Shown here piece after piece: positions 7,217 through 14,004 of a stretch of 17,342 nt of DNA. The position numbers and the translations under genes were made by a program. Numbering within the stretch: the stretch's first letter is position 1; each line of letters opens with the position of its first letter. The stretch spans positions 1 to 17,342 of the forward strand of contig CAAHDP010000249.1 of the NCBI GenBank assembly GCA_900770515.1, in the 5' to 3' direction. Source of the DNA: an uncultured Prevotella sp. (GTDB lineage Bacteria > Bacteroidota > Bacteroidia > Bacteroidales > Bacteroidaceae). The notes under the pieces were generated by a model that did no database searches, was not told the origin of the DNA, and worked only from the letters and a program-made list of their open reading frames with translations.

Positions 7217-7771
7217 ATGAAAAAGAATCTCTTATTTTTGGCTTTCGCTCTTGTTGCCCTCTCGGCTTCTGCACAGCAGAGCCAGGCGGGGGAAACACAA
7301 CAACCAGCTGCCGTGGCTGCACAGCCAGCATGGCGTTTTGGCTACTTCAGCTTTGAGCAGGTTTTTCATACCATGCCTGGTTACGCCATAGCCAAGCATA
7401 ATATGGACGAACTGCGTACAAAGTATGATGAAGAGACCAAGCGCGTGGAGAATGAGTTTAACAGCAAGTACGAGGAGTTTCTCGATGGCCAGCGCTCTTA
7501 TGCCAAGACAATCCTGGAAAAGCGACAGGCTGAACTGCGTGAACTGATGGAGAAGAACATCGCCTTCAAGGCTGAGGCTAACCGACTCCTGAAGCAGGCT
7601 GAGGACGAGGCTTTCGCTCCGCTCAAGGCAAAGGTGAACGAGGAGGCTCAGAAGATGGGTAAGGAGAAGGGATTCGCCTTCATCCTCAATACCGACAACA
7701 ATGCCGCTCCTTATCTCAATGCCGAGATGGGCGAGGATATTACAGCTGCGCTGGAGGAGAAACTGAAATGA
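7217..7771 (+). CDS. OmpH/Skp-family periplasmic chaperone (copy 3)
   Basis: The 184-residue product has a signal peptide cleaved near ASA at residue 19. It then has a low-complexity Gln/Ala/Pro linker (QSQAGETQQPAAVAAQPA) absent from the other two copies, and a Skp-like core beginning WRFGYFSFEQVFHTMPGY. The coiled-coil arms span roughly 60-145 (EETKRVENEFNSKYEEF and later). The core closes with FAFILNTDNNAAPYLNAEMG. It is the longest copy. The predicted role is periplasmic chaperoning of outer-membrane proteins; the N-terminal linker could alter client choice or membrane tethering, which is speculation. Upstream, AATAAGGTAT gives an AAGG 11 bases before the ATG. The stop overlaps the murI start as ATGA, so the two genes are translationally coupled. 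Confidence 0.88.
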   Translation: MKKNLLFLAFALVALSASAQQSQAGETQQPAAVAAQPAWRFGYFSFEQVFHTMPGYAIAKHNMDELRTKYDEETKRVENEFNSKYEEFLDGQRSYAKTILEKRQAELRELMEKNIAFKAEANRLLKQAEDEAFAPLKAKVNEEAQKMGKEKGFAFILNTDNNAAPYLNAEMGEDITAALEEKLK

Positions 7772-8604
7772 TGCTGCCTTCCAATCCCGGACCTATCGGA
7801 ATCTTTGACTCCGGATATGGCGGCCTCACCATCCTGCATGGTCTGCGCCAGATGTTGCCACAGTATGACTACATGTACCTGGGCGACAACGCCCGTGCGC
7901 CTTACGGATCGCGCTCGTTCGAGGTGGTGTATAAGTTTACCCGCCAGGCTGTGCTGAAGCTTTTTTCCATGGGATGCCATCTGGTAATCCTGGGTTGCAA
8001 TACGGCTTCGGCTAAGGCGCTGCGCTCTATTCAGCAGAGAGACATCCCGGAACTGGACCCTGACCGCCGCGTGCTGGGCATCATCCGTCCTACCGCCGAG
8101 GTGATAGGTACGCTGACCAAGAGTCGCCACGTGGGCATCCTTGCCACCGAGGGAACCATCAAGAGCGAGAGCTACAAGATGGAGATAGGAAAGCTGTGGC
8201 CTGATATCCAGGTAAGCGGAGTGGCTTGTCCGCTCTGGGCAGCTATCGTTGAGGCAAACGAGGCAGACAGCCCTGGTGCTGATTATTTCGTGAAGAAGCG
8301 TATCGACCAGCTGATGCGCATGGATGAGGACATCGATACCATCATCCTGGGTTGCACCCATTATCCACTGCTCATGAGCAGCATCGTGAAGAATCTTCCC
8401 GATGGCGTGAGAGTGGTACCGCAGGGACAGTATGTGGCAAACAGCCTGCAGGATTACCTGAAGCGACATCCTAAGATGGAGCAGATGATAACCCACAATG
8501 GCACATGCCAGTATCTGACAACGGAAAGTGAGGAAAAGTTCAAGGAGTCGGCGCTGATATTCCTGCATGAGCAGGTGGACGTGACGCACGTGGACCTTGA
8601 ATAG
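7768..8604 (+). CDS. murI: Glutamate racemase
   Basis: This cytoplasmic, cofactor-independent enzyme converts L-glutamate to D-glutamate for peptidoglycan precursors. The 278-residue product shows PIGIFDSGYGGLTI (9-22), including the conserved Asp14-Ser15. YLGDNARAPYG (37-47) and LGCNTASA (75-82) follow, with catalytic Cys77. LGCTHYPLL (194-202) carries the second catalytic Cys196 and His198. Length is close to the family norm of about 265-285. The start is ATG 7768, overlapping the stop of the preceding ompH gene by four bases (ATGA). The next in-frame ATG at 7771 is almost equivalent. Coupling of a cell-wall gene to an outer-membrane chaperone gene is a known Bacteroidetes order. The C-terminal 40 residues beyond the core are less conserved. 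Confidence 0.96.
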   Translation: MMLPSNPGPIGIFDSGYGGLTILHGLRQMLPQYDYMYLGDNARAPYGSRSFEVVYKFTRQAVLKLFSMGCHLVILGCNTASAKALRSIQQRDIPELDPDRRVLGIIRPTAEVIGTLTKSRHVGILATEGTIKSESYKMEIGKLWPDIQVSGVACPLWAAIVEANEADSPGADYFVKKRIDQLMRMDEDIDTIILGCTHYPLLMSSIVKNLPDGVRVVPQGQYVANSLQDYLKRHPKMEQMITHNGTCQYLTTESEEKFKESALIFLHEQVDVTHVDLE

Positions 8605-8611
8605 TTGATAA

Positions 8612-8635
8612 TTTATAGTTAATAGTTTATAGTTA
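8612..8635 (+). repeat. Two copies of TTTATAGTTA running into the rbfA start codon
   Basis: TTTATAGTTA occurs at 8612-8621 and 8626-8635, a 14-base period. The final A of the second copy is the A of the rbfA ATG. The whole murI-rbfA gap is AT-rich (variants of TAGTTA) and has no Shine-Dalgarno. Confidence 0.6.
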
Positions 8636-8970
8636 TGCAAGAAACAAGACAAAACCGTATATCAAGACTTCTCCAGAAGGAGTTGAGTCTTATCTTCCAG
8701 TCACAGACCCGCATGATGCACGGCGTGATGGTAAGTGTAACCAAGGTAAGAGTGAGTCCAGACCTCAGCATCTGCACCGCTTACCTCAGTGTGTTCCCAT
8801 CTGAGAAGGGTGAGGAGATTCTGAAGAACATCAATGCCAACGAGAAGACTATCCGCTTCGACTTGGGCAGAAAGGTGAGAAACCAGCTGCGCATCATTCC
8901 AGAGCTCCGCTTCTTCCTGGACGACAGTCTGGATTACCTGGAGCACATCGACGAACTCTTGAAAAAGTAA
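8635..8970 (+). CDS. rbfA: 30S ribosome-binding factor A
   Basis: RbfA is a small KH-fold protein that binds pre-30S subunits and helps maturation of the 16S rRNA 5' end, notably in the cold. The 111-residue product begins ETRQNRISRLLQKELSLIF, the conserved N-terminal helix. It continues with VSVTKVRVSPDLSICTAYLSVFP (33-55), the family beta-strand signature. It ends with the helix and final strand LRIIPELRFFLDDSLDYLEHIDELL. Length is typical. It begins 30 bases after murI, so it is likely part of the same transcript. The leader has short AT repeats in place of a Shine-Dalgarno. Confidence 0.94.
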   Translation: MQETRQNRISRLLQKELSLIFQSQTRMMHGVMVSVTKVRVSPDLSICTAYLSVFPSEKGEEILKNINANEKTIRFDLGRKVRNQLRIIPELRFFLDDSLDYLEHIDELLKK

Positions 8971-8991
8971 AAGAGAGAACTGAAAGATTGA

Positions 8992-9029
8992 AGGGAGTTA
9001 AGGAGTTATGACAACTGCCTTGACTCCCT
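8992..9029 (+). repeat. Hairpin with an AAGGAGTTA unit between rbfA and the permease gene
   Basis: AGGGAGTTAAGG (8992-9003) pairs with CCTTGACTCCCT (9018-9029) with one G-T wobble, around a 14-base loop. The 9-mer AAGGAGTTA (9000-9008) is the same unit that is tandemly repeated after the permease gene at 10304-10330. It may work as a weak terminator, but the sequence after it (ATATTATATAA) is not a clean T-run. Confidence 0.6.
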
Positions 9030-9054
9030 ATATTATATAAATGAAGTAAGACAA

Positions 9055-10284
9055 ATGAATTTTCCATTCTTTATAGCCCGCAGGTATCTCTTTTCCAAGA
9101 AGAGTACGCACGTCATCAACGTCATCAGTTCTGTTTCGGTGATTGGTGTGGCGGTGGCTACGATGGCGCTGGTCATCGTATTGAGCGTGTTCAACGGCTT
9201 TCACGACCTGGTGGCATCGCTCTTTACCAGTTTCGACCCGCAGCTCAAGGTGATGCCGGTGGAGGGAAAGACGGTGCCTGCCGATGACCCGATACTGACG
9301 AAGATACGCCAGTTGCCACAGGTGGACGTGGCTACGGAAACCGTAGAGGACCAGGCACTGGCTATCTATGCCGACCGACAGACAATGGTGAAGATCAAGG
9401 GCGTGGATGATAACTTTGCAGAGTTATCGCATATCAACGATATTCTTTATGGCGATGGAAGCTTCTCGCTCCGTGCTGCCAACCTGCAGTATGGCACGGT
9501 GGGCATCCGTCTGGCTCAGACGTTGGGCATCGGGGCAAGATGGGATGGCTTCCTGAAGATTTATGCGCCTAAGAAGGAAGGACAGCTCGACATGATGAGT
9601 CCGGGCGACGGTTTCGTGGCCGATTCGCTGGTATCGCCGGGTGTGCTCTTCGCCGTGAAGCAGTCGAAATACGACCAGAATTACATCATCACCTCCATCT
9701 CCTTTGCCCGCAACCTCTTTGACCAGCAGGGCATGCTCTCTGACCTGGAAATCAGACTGAAGGAGGGCAGCGACTTGCAGGCGGTGAAGGCAGAGATGCA
9801 GCAGATAGCAGGCAACAAATACAAGGTGCTTGATAGATTCGAGCAGCAGGAGGATACATTCAAGATTATGCAGATAGAGAAACTGATGGCGTATATCTTC
9901 CTGACCTTTATCCTGGTGGTGGCATGTTTCAACATCATCGGTTCGCTCTCGATGCTGATCATCGACAAGAAGAACGATGTGGTGACGCTGAGAAATCTGG
10001 GTGCCAACGACAAGCAGATAACGCATGTCTTCCTTTTTGAGGGAAGAATGATAGCCGTGATTGGTGCCGTGATAGGCATCGGACTGGGCTTGCTGCTCTG
10101 CTGGCTGCAGCAGCAGTATGGCTTCGTGAGATTGGGTGATTCTGAAGGTTCGTTTATCGTTGATGCCTATCCGGTGAGCGTTCACTATACGGATGTGGCA
10201 ATCATCTTCGTAACGGTCATCGCCGTGGGCTGGCTTTCAGTCTGGTATCCGGTAAGGGCGTTGAGTAAAAGGCTTTTGAGTTAG
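9055..10284 (+). CDS. LolC/E-like ABC transporter permease (FtsX family)
   Basis: The 409-residue product has the topology of LolC/LolE and FtsX/MacB-type permeases. The N-terminal membrane segment (about 23-47, ISSVSVIGVAVATMALVIVL) follows the typical start FPFFIARRYLFSKKSTHVINVIS. A large periplasmic domain spans about 50-270. Three C-terminal segments follow at about 279-300, 332-351 and 380-400. The conserved cytosolic loop IIDKKNDVVTLRNLGAND lies between segments 2 and 3. By family this would release lipoproteins from the inner membrane with a LolD-type ATPase. No ATPase gene is adjacent, so the partner must be elsewhere, and a more general FtsX-type role remains possible. The gene is bounded by hairpins on both sides and looks independently terminated. 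No clear promoter box was found just upstream. Confidence 0.88.
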   Translation: MNFPFFIARRYLFSKKSTHVINVISSVSVIGVAVATMALVIVLSVFNGFHDLVASLFTSFDPQLKVMPVEGKTVPADDPILTKIRQLPQVDVATETVEDQALAIYADRQTMVKIKGVDDNFAELSHINDILYGDGSFSLRAANLQYGTVGIRLAQTLGIGARWDGFLKIYAPKKEGQLDMMSPGDGFVADSLVSPGVLFAVKQSKYDQNYIITSISFARNLFDQQGMLSDLEIRLKEGSDLQAVKAEMQQIAGNKYKVLDRFEQQEDTFKIMQIEKLMAYIFLTFILVVACFNIIGSLSMLIIDKKNDVVTLRNLGANDKQITHVFLFEGRMIAVIGAVIGIGLGLLLCWLQQQYGFVRLGDSEGSFIVDAYPVSVHYTDVAIIFVTVIAVGWLSVWYPVRALSKRLLS

Positions 10285-10303
10285 TACTGAACTTTCTTTT
10301 ATC

Positions 10304-10407
10304 AAGGAGTTAAAGGAGTTAAAGGAGTTAAGACGTATGTCTTATTGGTTTAAAATACATGCCAAAAGACTGTTGTCTTAACTCCTTAACTCCTTAACTC
10401 CTTTTTT
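10304..10407. terminator. Long convergent hairpin with tandem AAGGAGTTA repeats
   Basis: Three perfect tandem copies of AAGGAGTTA (10304-10330, period 9) plus AGAC form the left arm. GTCT followed by three copies of TAACTCCT (10379-10402, period 8) forms the right arm. The arms are complementary apart from single-base bulges caused by the unequal periods, giving about 28 paired bases around a 40-base loop. A T-run (10402-10407) follows on the + strand and overlaps the stop codon of the - strand methyltransferase. The hairpin lies between convergent genes, so it likely terminates the permease transcript and may block transcription from both sides. Confidence 0.8.
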
Positions 10408-11044
10408 ATTTCTTTCTGATGAGGGTCAAACCATCGCGCAGCGGCAGAATCACCACTTCCACGCGAGGGTCTTGGGCTATCATGTCGTTGAAGGCACGGA
10501 TACCCTTGGTCTGCTGGTCGCGGTCGTATGCCGGGTCGATGACGTGTCCGTCCCACAGGGTGTTATCCGCCAGGATGTATCCTCCCGGGTTCAGGATGCC
10601 CATCACCATCTCGTAAGTCTCGATGTAGGTGCGCTTGTCGCCATCCACGAAAGCCAGGTCGAACATCACACCCAGTTTGGGTGCTTCAACGTTGGCATCG
10701 CCGATGCGGAAATCAATCTTGTCGGCAACATCCGAACCTTCAATCCAAGGGCGGGTGAAATCCTCCATCTCGTCGTTGATTTCAAAGGTATAGAGCTTGC
10801 CACCCTCCTGCAATCCCTGGGCAAGGCAGATGGCGCTGTAGCCACTGAAGGTGCCCACCTCAAGAATATTCTTGGGGCGGACCATCTGCACCAGCATCTT
10901 GAGCAGTCGGCCCTGGATGTGCCCGCTCGCCATACGTCCGTGGATGGTATGGATGTTGGTGGCACGATAGAGACGGTAGAGATAATCACCCTCCGGCTCG
11001 ATATGCTGGCAGATATATTTGTCGATAAGTTCAGTCTCTGTCAT
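10406..11044 (-). CDS. SAM-dependent O-methyltransferase (methyltransferase family 3)
   Basis: The 212-residue product belongs to the catechol/caffeoyl-CoA O-methyltransferase-like family. The SAM-binding glycine loop is ILEVGTFSGYSA (60-71), with acidic Glu88 (FEIN) for the ribose. VDGDKR (133-138) and ADNTLWDGHV (159-168) supply the metal-ligand set Asp134, Asp160 and Asn161 expected in this divalent-cation-dependent group. The physiological substrate is unknown; related bacterial enzymes methylate catechol-like or other hydroxylated small molecules. It lies one base downstream of aroQ on the same strand and is surely cotranscribed with it. A link to dihydroxylated aromatics from the shikimate route is possible but speculative. 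The stop codon lies within the T-run of the convergent terminator. Confidence 0.9.
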   Translation of the reverse strand: MTETELIDKYICQHIEPEGDYLYRLYRATNIHTIHGRMASGHIQGRLLKMLVQMVRPKNILEVGTFSGYSAICLAQGLQEGGKLYTFEINDEMEDFTRPWIEGSDVADKIDFRIGDANVEAPKLGVMFDLAFVDGDKRTYIETYEMVMGILNPGGYILADNTLWDGHVIDPAYDRDQQTKGIRAFNDMIAQDPRVEVVILPLRDGLTLIRKK

Positions 11045-11045
11045 C

Positions 11046-11480
11046 TTACTCCCCGTTTTCCTTCTGTGCTAAGATTCCGGCGATGGCAAGGTCGTAAGAC
11101 GCCAGACCAAAGCCGCAGATTACTCCGAGGCAGGCGCAGGAGATGTAAGAATGATGGCGGAACTCCTCACGCTTGTGCACATTCGAGATGTGAACTTCTA
11201 CGCAAGGGCACTTCAGGCTGCGGATGCAATCCTGCAGGGCAATGCTGGTATGGGTGTAGGCACCGGCGTTGAGCACCACGCCATCGTAGGAGAAGCCCAC
11301 TTCCTGCAACTTGTTGATGAGCTCGCCCTCGATGTTGCTCTGGTAATACTCAATCTCCACATCAGGAAACTTAGCCTTCAGCTTAGGCAGGTAGCTCTCG
11401 AAGGAGTTGCTGCCGTAAATGCCTGGTTCGCGGACGCCCAGGAGGTTCAAATTAGGACCATTAATAATCTGTATCTTCAT
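11046..11480 (-). CDS. aroQ: 3-dehydroquinate dehydratase, type II
   Basis: This cytoplasmic enzyme of the shikimate pathway converts 3-dehydroquinate to 3-dehydroshikimate. The 144-residue product is typical of type II dehydroquinases. It starts MKIQIINGPNLNLLG, which sets the start at 11480 even though the reading frame is open further upstream into the xerD leader. Motifs include Arg17 in the mobile loop and the catalytic Tyr22 (IYG). YQSNIEGELI (46-55), NAGAYTHTS (71-79), EVHISNVHKREEFR (95-108) with His97 and Arg108, and the C-terminal GFGLASYDLA complete the set. The only neighbour on this strand is the O-methyltransferase. Its probable promoter lies about 90 bases upstream, inside the xerD 5' region. 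Confidence 0.96.
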   Translation of the reverse strand: MKIQIINGPNLNLLGVREPGIYGSNSFESYLPKLKAKFPDVEIEYYQSNIEGELINKLQEVGFSYDGVVLNAGAYTHTSIALQDCIRSLKCPCVEVHISNVHKREEFRHHSYISCACLGVICGFGLASYDLAIAGILAQKENGE

Positions 11481-11519
11481 AATCACATGATTTTTTAAGT
11501 CTGTATCGTTTATTTTTTG

Positions 11520-11527
11520 TATCTTTG
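11520..11527 (+). promoter_or_regulatory. Candidate -7 promoter element for xerD
   Basis: TATCTTTG followed by CAG fits TAnnTTTG. It lies 98 bases before the preferred xerD ATG at 11626 and only eight bases before an earlier in-frame ATG (11536). The -33 region has only a T-run (11491-11496), not a clear TTTG. The box faces the aroQ promoter on the opposite strand. Confidence 0.5.
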
Positions 11528-11566
11528 CAGATGCAATGGGCTGGCTGATATCAGCTAACCTGAATG

Positions 11567-11598
11567 CAAAGGTAATAATAAAATTGGAAACAGACAAG
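11567..11598 (-). promoter_or_regulatory. Candidate promoter for aroQ and the methyltransferase
   Basis: On the - strand, TACCTTTG (+ strand 11574-11567) followed by CATTC is a full match to TAnnTTTG. CTTG (11598-11595) stands exactly 20 bases upstream as a near-consensus -33 box. The transcript would start near 11560 and run through an 80-base leader to the aroQ ATG at 11480. It lies downstream of the xerD promoter, so the two transcripts would overlap in antisense. Confidence 0.55.
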
Positions 11599-11629
11599 AA
11601 AATAGAAAAGAAAATAGATAAGAAAATGG
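11596..11629 (+). repeat. Three 12-bp-spaced AAGAAAATAG repeats ending on the xerD ATG
   Basis: AAGAAAATAG occurs at 11596-11605 and 11608-11617, and AAGAAAATGG at 11620-11629, giving a 12-base period. The last copy contains the ATG start codon (11626). The purine-rich, unstructured stretch may serve as a ribosome standby site in place of a Shine-Dalgarno. The first copy overlaps the -33 box of the - strand aroQ promoter. Confidence 0.65.
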
Positions 11630-12552
11630 CTAATGACATCATCAAGAACTATATGAGATACCTCAAGCTGGAGCGAAACTATTCGCTCAACACGCTGGAG
11701 GCGTACCGGCACGACCTGGATTATCTGATGGAATATGCCAGGAACAACGACAAGGGGGTGCTGGAAATGAAACTGGAAGACCTGGAGAACTTTTCGGCGA
11801 GTCTGCACGACAAGGGCATCTCGGCAACTTCGCATGCCCGTGTATTGTGCGGCGTGCGTTCCTTCTACCGTTACCTGGTGATTGATGATTATCTGAAGGA
11901 TGACCCTACGGAGCTCTTGCCATCGCCACAGATAGGAGAACATCTGCCGGAATATCTCTCGGTGGAGGAGGTGGATATGCTGGAGTCTGCCATCGACCTC
12001 TCGAAATGGGAGGGACAGCGCAATAAGGCTATCATCGAAACCCTGTTTTCCTGCGGATTGCGCGTGTCGGAGCTGGTGACCCTGAAGATCAGTCAGGTTT
12101 ACGAGGAGGAGAAGTTCATCCGGGTGATGGGAAAGGGCAAGAAGGAGAGGCTGGTTCCCATCTCGGAAAAGGCGCTGAAGGAAATCAACCTGTGGTATAT
12201 CGACCGCAACCTGATGAAGATTAAACCCGGCGAGGAAGACTACGTCTTCTTGAACCGCCGAGGTGCCCATCTCACCCGCCACATGATTCTCATCATGATC
12301 AAGAATGCGGCTCAGGATGCAGGCATCAAGAAGACCATCTCGCCCCATACCCTGCGCCACAGTTTCGCCACCGCCCTGCTTAAGGGAGGAGCCGACCTGA
12401 GGGTGATTCAGGCACTGCTGGGACACGAGGATATCGGCACCACGGAAATCTATACCCACATAGAAACTTCCGACCTGAGGGAGGCCATCCTCTACCATCA
12501 TCCACGCAATATCAACTATCGGGAAAAGCATTCGGGGGGCAATCTGCCGTAA
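11626..12552 (+). CDS. xerD: Tyrosine recombinase XerD
   Basis: XerC/XerD-type recombinases resolve chromosome dimers at the dif site during division. The 308-residue product (from ATG 11626) has the N-terminal SAM-like core-binding domain (about 1-90, NYMRYLKLERNYSLNTLEAYRHDLDYL). The catalytic domain follows with the full residue set: Arg146 (SCGLRVSEL), Lys170 (GKGKKERLVP), His241 and Arg244 (HTLRHSFATALL), His267 (LLGHEDI) and Tyr276 (EIYTH). Spacing closely follows E. coli XerD. I chose ATG 11626 because it gives the family N-terminus; ATG 11536 would add 30 mostly lysine-rich residues encoded by the repeat. Distinguishing XerD from XerC by eye is not fully certain. Nothing around it suggests an integrase of a mobile element; its neighbours are housekeeping genes. 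Confidence 0.92.
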   Translation: MANDIIKNYMRYLKLERNYSLNTLEAYRHDLDYLMEYARNNDKGVLEMKLEDLENFSASLHDKGISATSHARVLCGVRSFYRYLVIDDYLKDDPTELLPSPQIGEHLPEYLSVEEVDMLESAIDLSKWEGQRNKAIIETLFSCGLRVSELVTLKISQVYEEEKFIRVMGKGKKERLVPISEKALKEINLWYIDRNLMKIKPGEEDYVFLNRRGAHLTRHMILIMIKNAAQDAGIKKTISPHTLRHSFATALLKGGADLRVIQALLGHEDIGTTEIYTHIETSDLREAILYHHPRNINYREKHSGGNLP

Positions 12553-12621
12553 ATGGTAGAATATTCGGGGATTTACGCTCTATTTTTCAGTGGAAAATGG
12601 CAGAATCTGAAAAAAAATGCG

Positions 12622-12629
12622 TAACTTTG
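12622..12629 (+). promoter_or_regulatory. Candidate -7 promoter element for metK
   Basis: TAACTTTG followed by CAGCC matches TAnnTTTG and lies 50 bases before the metK ATG. No good -33 TTTG is present at 19-21 bases. The leader of about 45 bases is AT-rich and too short and unstructured for a SAM riboswitch. I see nothing else in the 127-base xerD-metK gap. Confidence 0.58.
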
Positions 12630-12679
12630 CAGCCGCAAAATAAAGAATAGGAAATATTAATAGAAAATTAAAGGAAAAT

Positions 12680-13954
12680 ATGGCATATTTGTTTTCATCA
12701 GAATCAGTTTCTGAAGGACATCCAGATAAGGTGGCTGACCAGATTTCAGACGCCTTGCTTGACCAGTTCCTGGCTTACGATGATCACGCTCACTGCGCCA
12801 TCGAGAGCTTCTGTACTACGGGTCAGGTAGTAATCATGGGCGAGGTTCGCTCTAACGTTTATGTGGATTTGCAGACCATCGCCCGCAAGACCATCAAGAA
12901 GATCGGTTATACCAAGAGCGAATATCAGTTTGACGGCGACTCTTGTGGTGTGCTCACCGCTATCCACGAGCAGAGCGACGACATCAACCGCGGTGTGAGC
13001 CGCGAGGAGGATGAGAACCAGGGCGCAGGCGACCAGGGTATGATGTTCGGTTACGCAACCAACGAAACCGCCAACTTCATGCCTGTATCACTCGACTTGG
13101 CTCAGCTCATCATGCGTGTGCTTGCCGATATCCGCAAGGAGGGCAAGGTGATGACTTATCTCCGTCCAGACTCTAAGAGTCAGGTAACCATCGAGTATTC
13201 AGACGACAATGTCCCACAGCGCATCGATACCATCGTGGTTTCTACCCAGCACGATGACTTCATCAAGAAGGCTAACGGCGAGGATGACGACGAGGCTATG
13301 CTGGCTAAGATTCGCGAGGATGTGCTCAACATCCTGATTCCACGTGTCAAGACTCATCTGAGCGACAAGGTATTGGCTCTCTTCAACGACGACATCAAGT
13401 ACTTCGTGAACCCAACAGGCAAGTTCGTGATTGGTGGTCCTCACGGAGATACCGGTTTGACAGGCCGCAAGATCATCGTAGATACCTATGGTGGCAAGGG
13501 TGCCCATGGTGGTGGTGCCTTCTCGGGTAAGGACTCAAGTAAGGTGGACCGTTCTGCAGCCTACGCAGCCCGCTATATCGCCAAGAACATGGTGGCAGCC
13601 GGTGTTGCCGACGAGATGCTGGTACAGGTAAGTTACGCTATCGGCGTGGCAGAGCCAGTAAGCATCTATGTAAACACCTATGGCAGAAGTCATGTGGACA
13701 TGACCGACAGTGAAATCGCCAAGAAGATTGCCGAGATGTTCGATCTCCGTCCAAAGGCCATCGAGCGCCAGCTGAAGTTGCGCCAGCCAATGTACTTCGA
13801 GACAGCCGCCTACGGCCACATGGGTCGTAAGAACGAGGTAGTGGAGAAGACCTTCACCAGCCGTTACCACGAGGCAAAGACCATGAAGGTGGAACTCTTT
13901 ACCTGGGAAAAGCTCGACAAGGTGGATGAGATCAAGAAGGTTTTCGGACTTTAA
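12680..13954 (+). CDS. metK: S-adenosylmethionine synthase
   Basis: This cytoplasmic enzyme joins ATP and methionine to form S-adenosylmethionine, the methyl donor used among others by the nearby O-methyltransferase. The 424-residue product shows the family landmarks: [18 protein letters not shown] (11-28), the first signature [12 protein letters not shown] (115-126), [13 protein letters not shown] (252-264), and the second signature [19 protein letters not shown] (277-295). It is about 40 residues longer than E. coli MetK (384). The extra length includes an acidic insertion around 190-215 ([13 protein letters not shown]), usual in Bacteroidetes. ATG 12680 is preceded by AAAGGAAAAT, with AAGG as a possible weak Shine-Dalgarno. 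Codon use is strongly biased, as for a highly expressed gene. It ends 50 bases before the DUF4271 gene with no clear terminator, so read-through is likely. Confidence 0.97.
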   Translation: MAYLFSSESVSEGHPDKVADQISDALLDQFLAYDDHAHCAIESFCTTGQVVIMGEVRSNVYVDLQTIARKTIKKIGYTKSEYQFDGDSCGVLTAIHEQSDDINRGVSREEDENQGAGDQGMMFGYATNETANFMPVSLDLAQLIMRVLADIRKEGKVMTYLRPDSKSQVTIEYSDDNVPQRIDTIVVSTQHDDFIKKANGEDDDEAMLAKIREDVLNILIPRVKTHLSDKVLALFNDDIKYFVNPTGKFVIGGPHGDTGLTGRKIIVDTYGGKGAHGGGAFSGKDSSKVDRSAAYAARYIAKNMVAAGVADEMLVQVSYAIGVAEPVSIYVNTYGRSHVDMTDSEIAKKIAEMFDLRPKAIERQLKLRQPMYFETAAYGHMGRKNEVVEKTFTSRYHEAKTMKVELFTWEKLDKVDEIKKVFGL

Positions 13955-14004
13955 GGAACGAACAAAATAAGAGAGACCGGATTGAAGGATTCGGGTATTA
14001 AAGA

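Noticed and set aside
7711..8652. Open frame antisense to murI
   Set aside because: It mirrors the codon pattern of murI, which has intact catalytic motifs; no family resemblance was seen.
11536..11625. Longer XerD start at ATG 11536
   Set aside because: It would begin within a few bases of the inferred transcription start and add 30 mostly repeat-encoded residues absent from the family. It is kept only as an alternative in the xerD entry.
11481..11645. N-terminal extension of aroQ into the xerD leader (open frame continues upstream on the - strand)
   Set aside because: Type II dehydroquinases begin with the MKIQIINGPNLNLLG segment, and the extension is a low-complexity translation of the AT-rich leader on the opposite strand.
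11551..12531. Open frame antisense to xerD
   Set aside because: A shadow of a conserved gene with all catalytic residues present; no independent evidence of translation.
11626..12552. xerD as a phage or integrative-element integrase
   Set aside because: It matches the Xer housekeeping type in length and residue spacing. There is no adjacent tRNA, attachment-site duplication or excisionase, and the neighbours are housekeeping genes.
12630..12679. SAM riboswitch before metK
   Set aside because: The leader is only about 45 bases, AT-rich and lacks the paired segments such a riboswitch needs.
13960..14004. Possible terminator between metK and DUF4271
   Set aside because: CCGGATTG and GGATTCGG pair only partly and no T-run follows.
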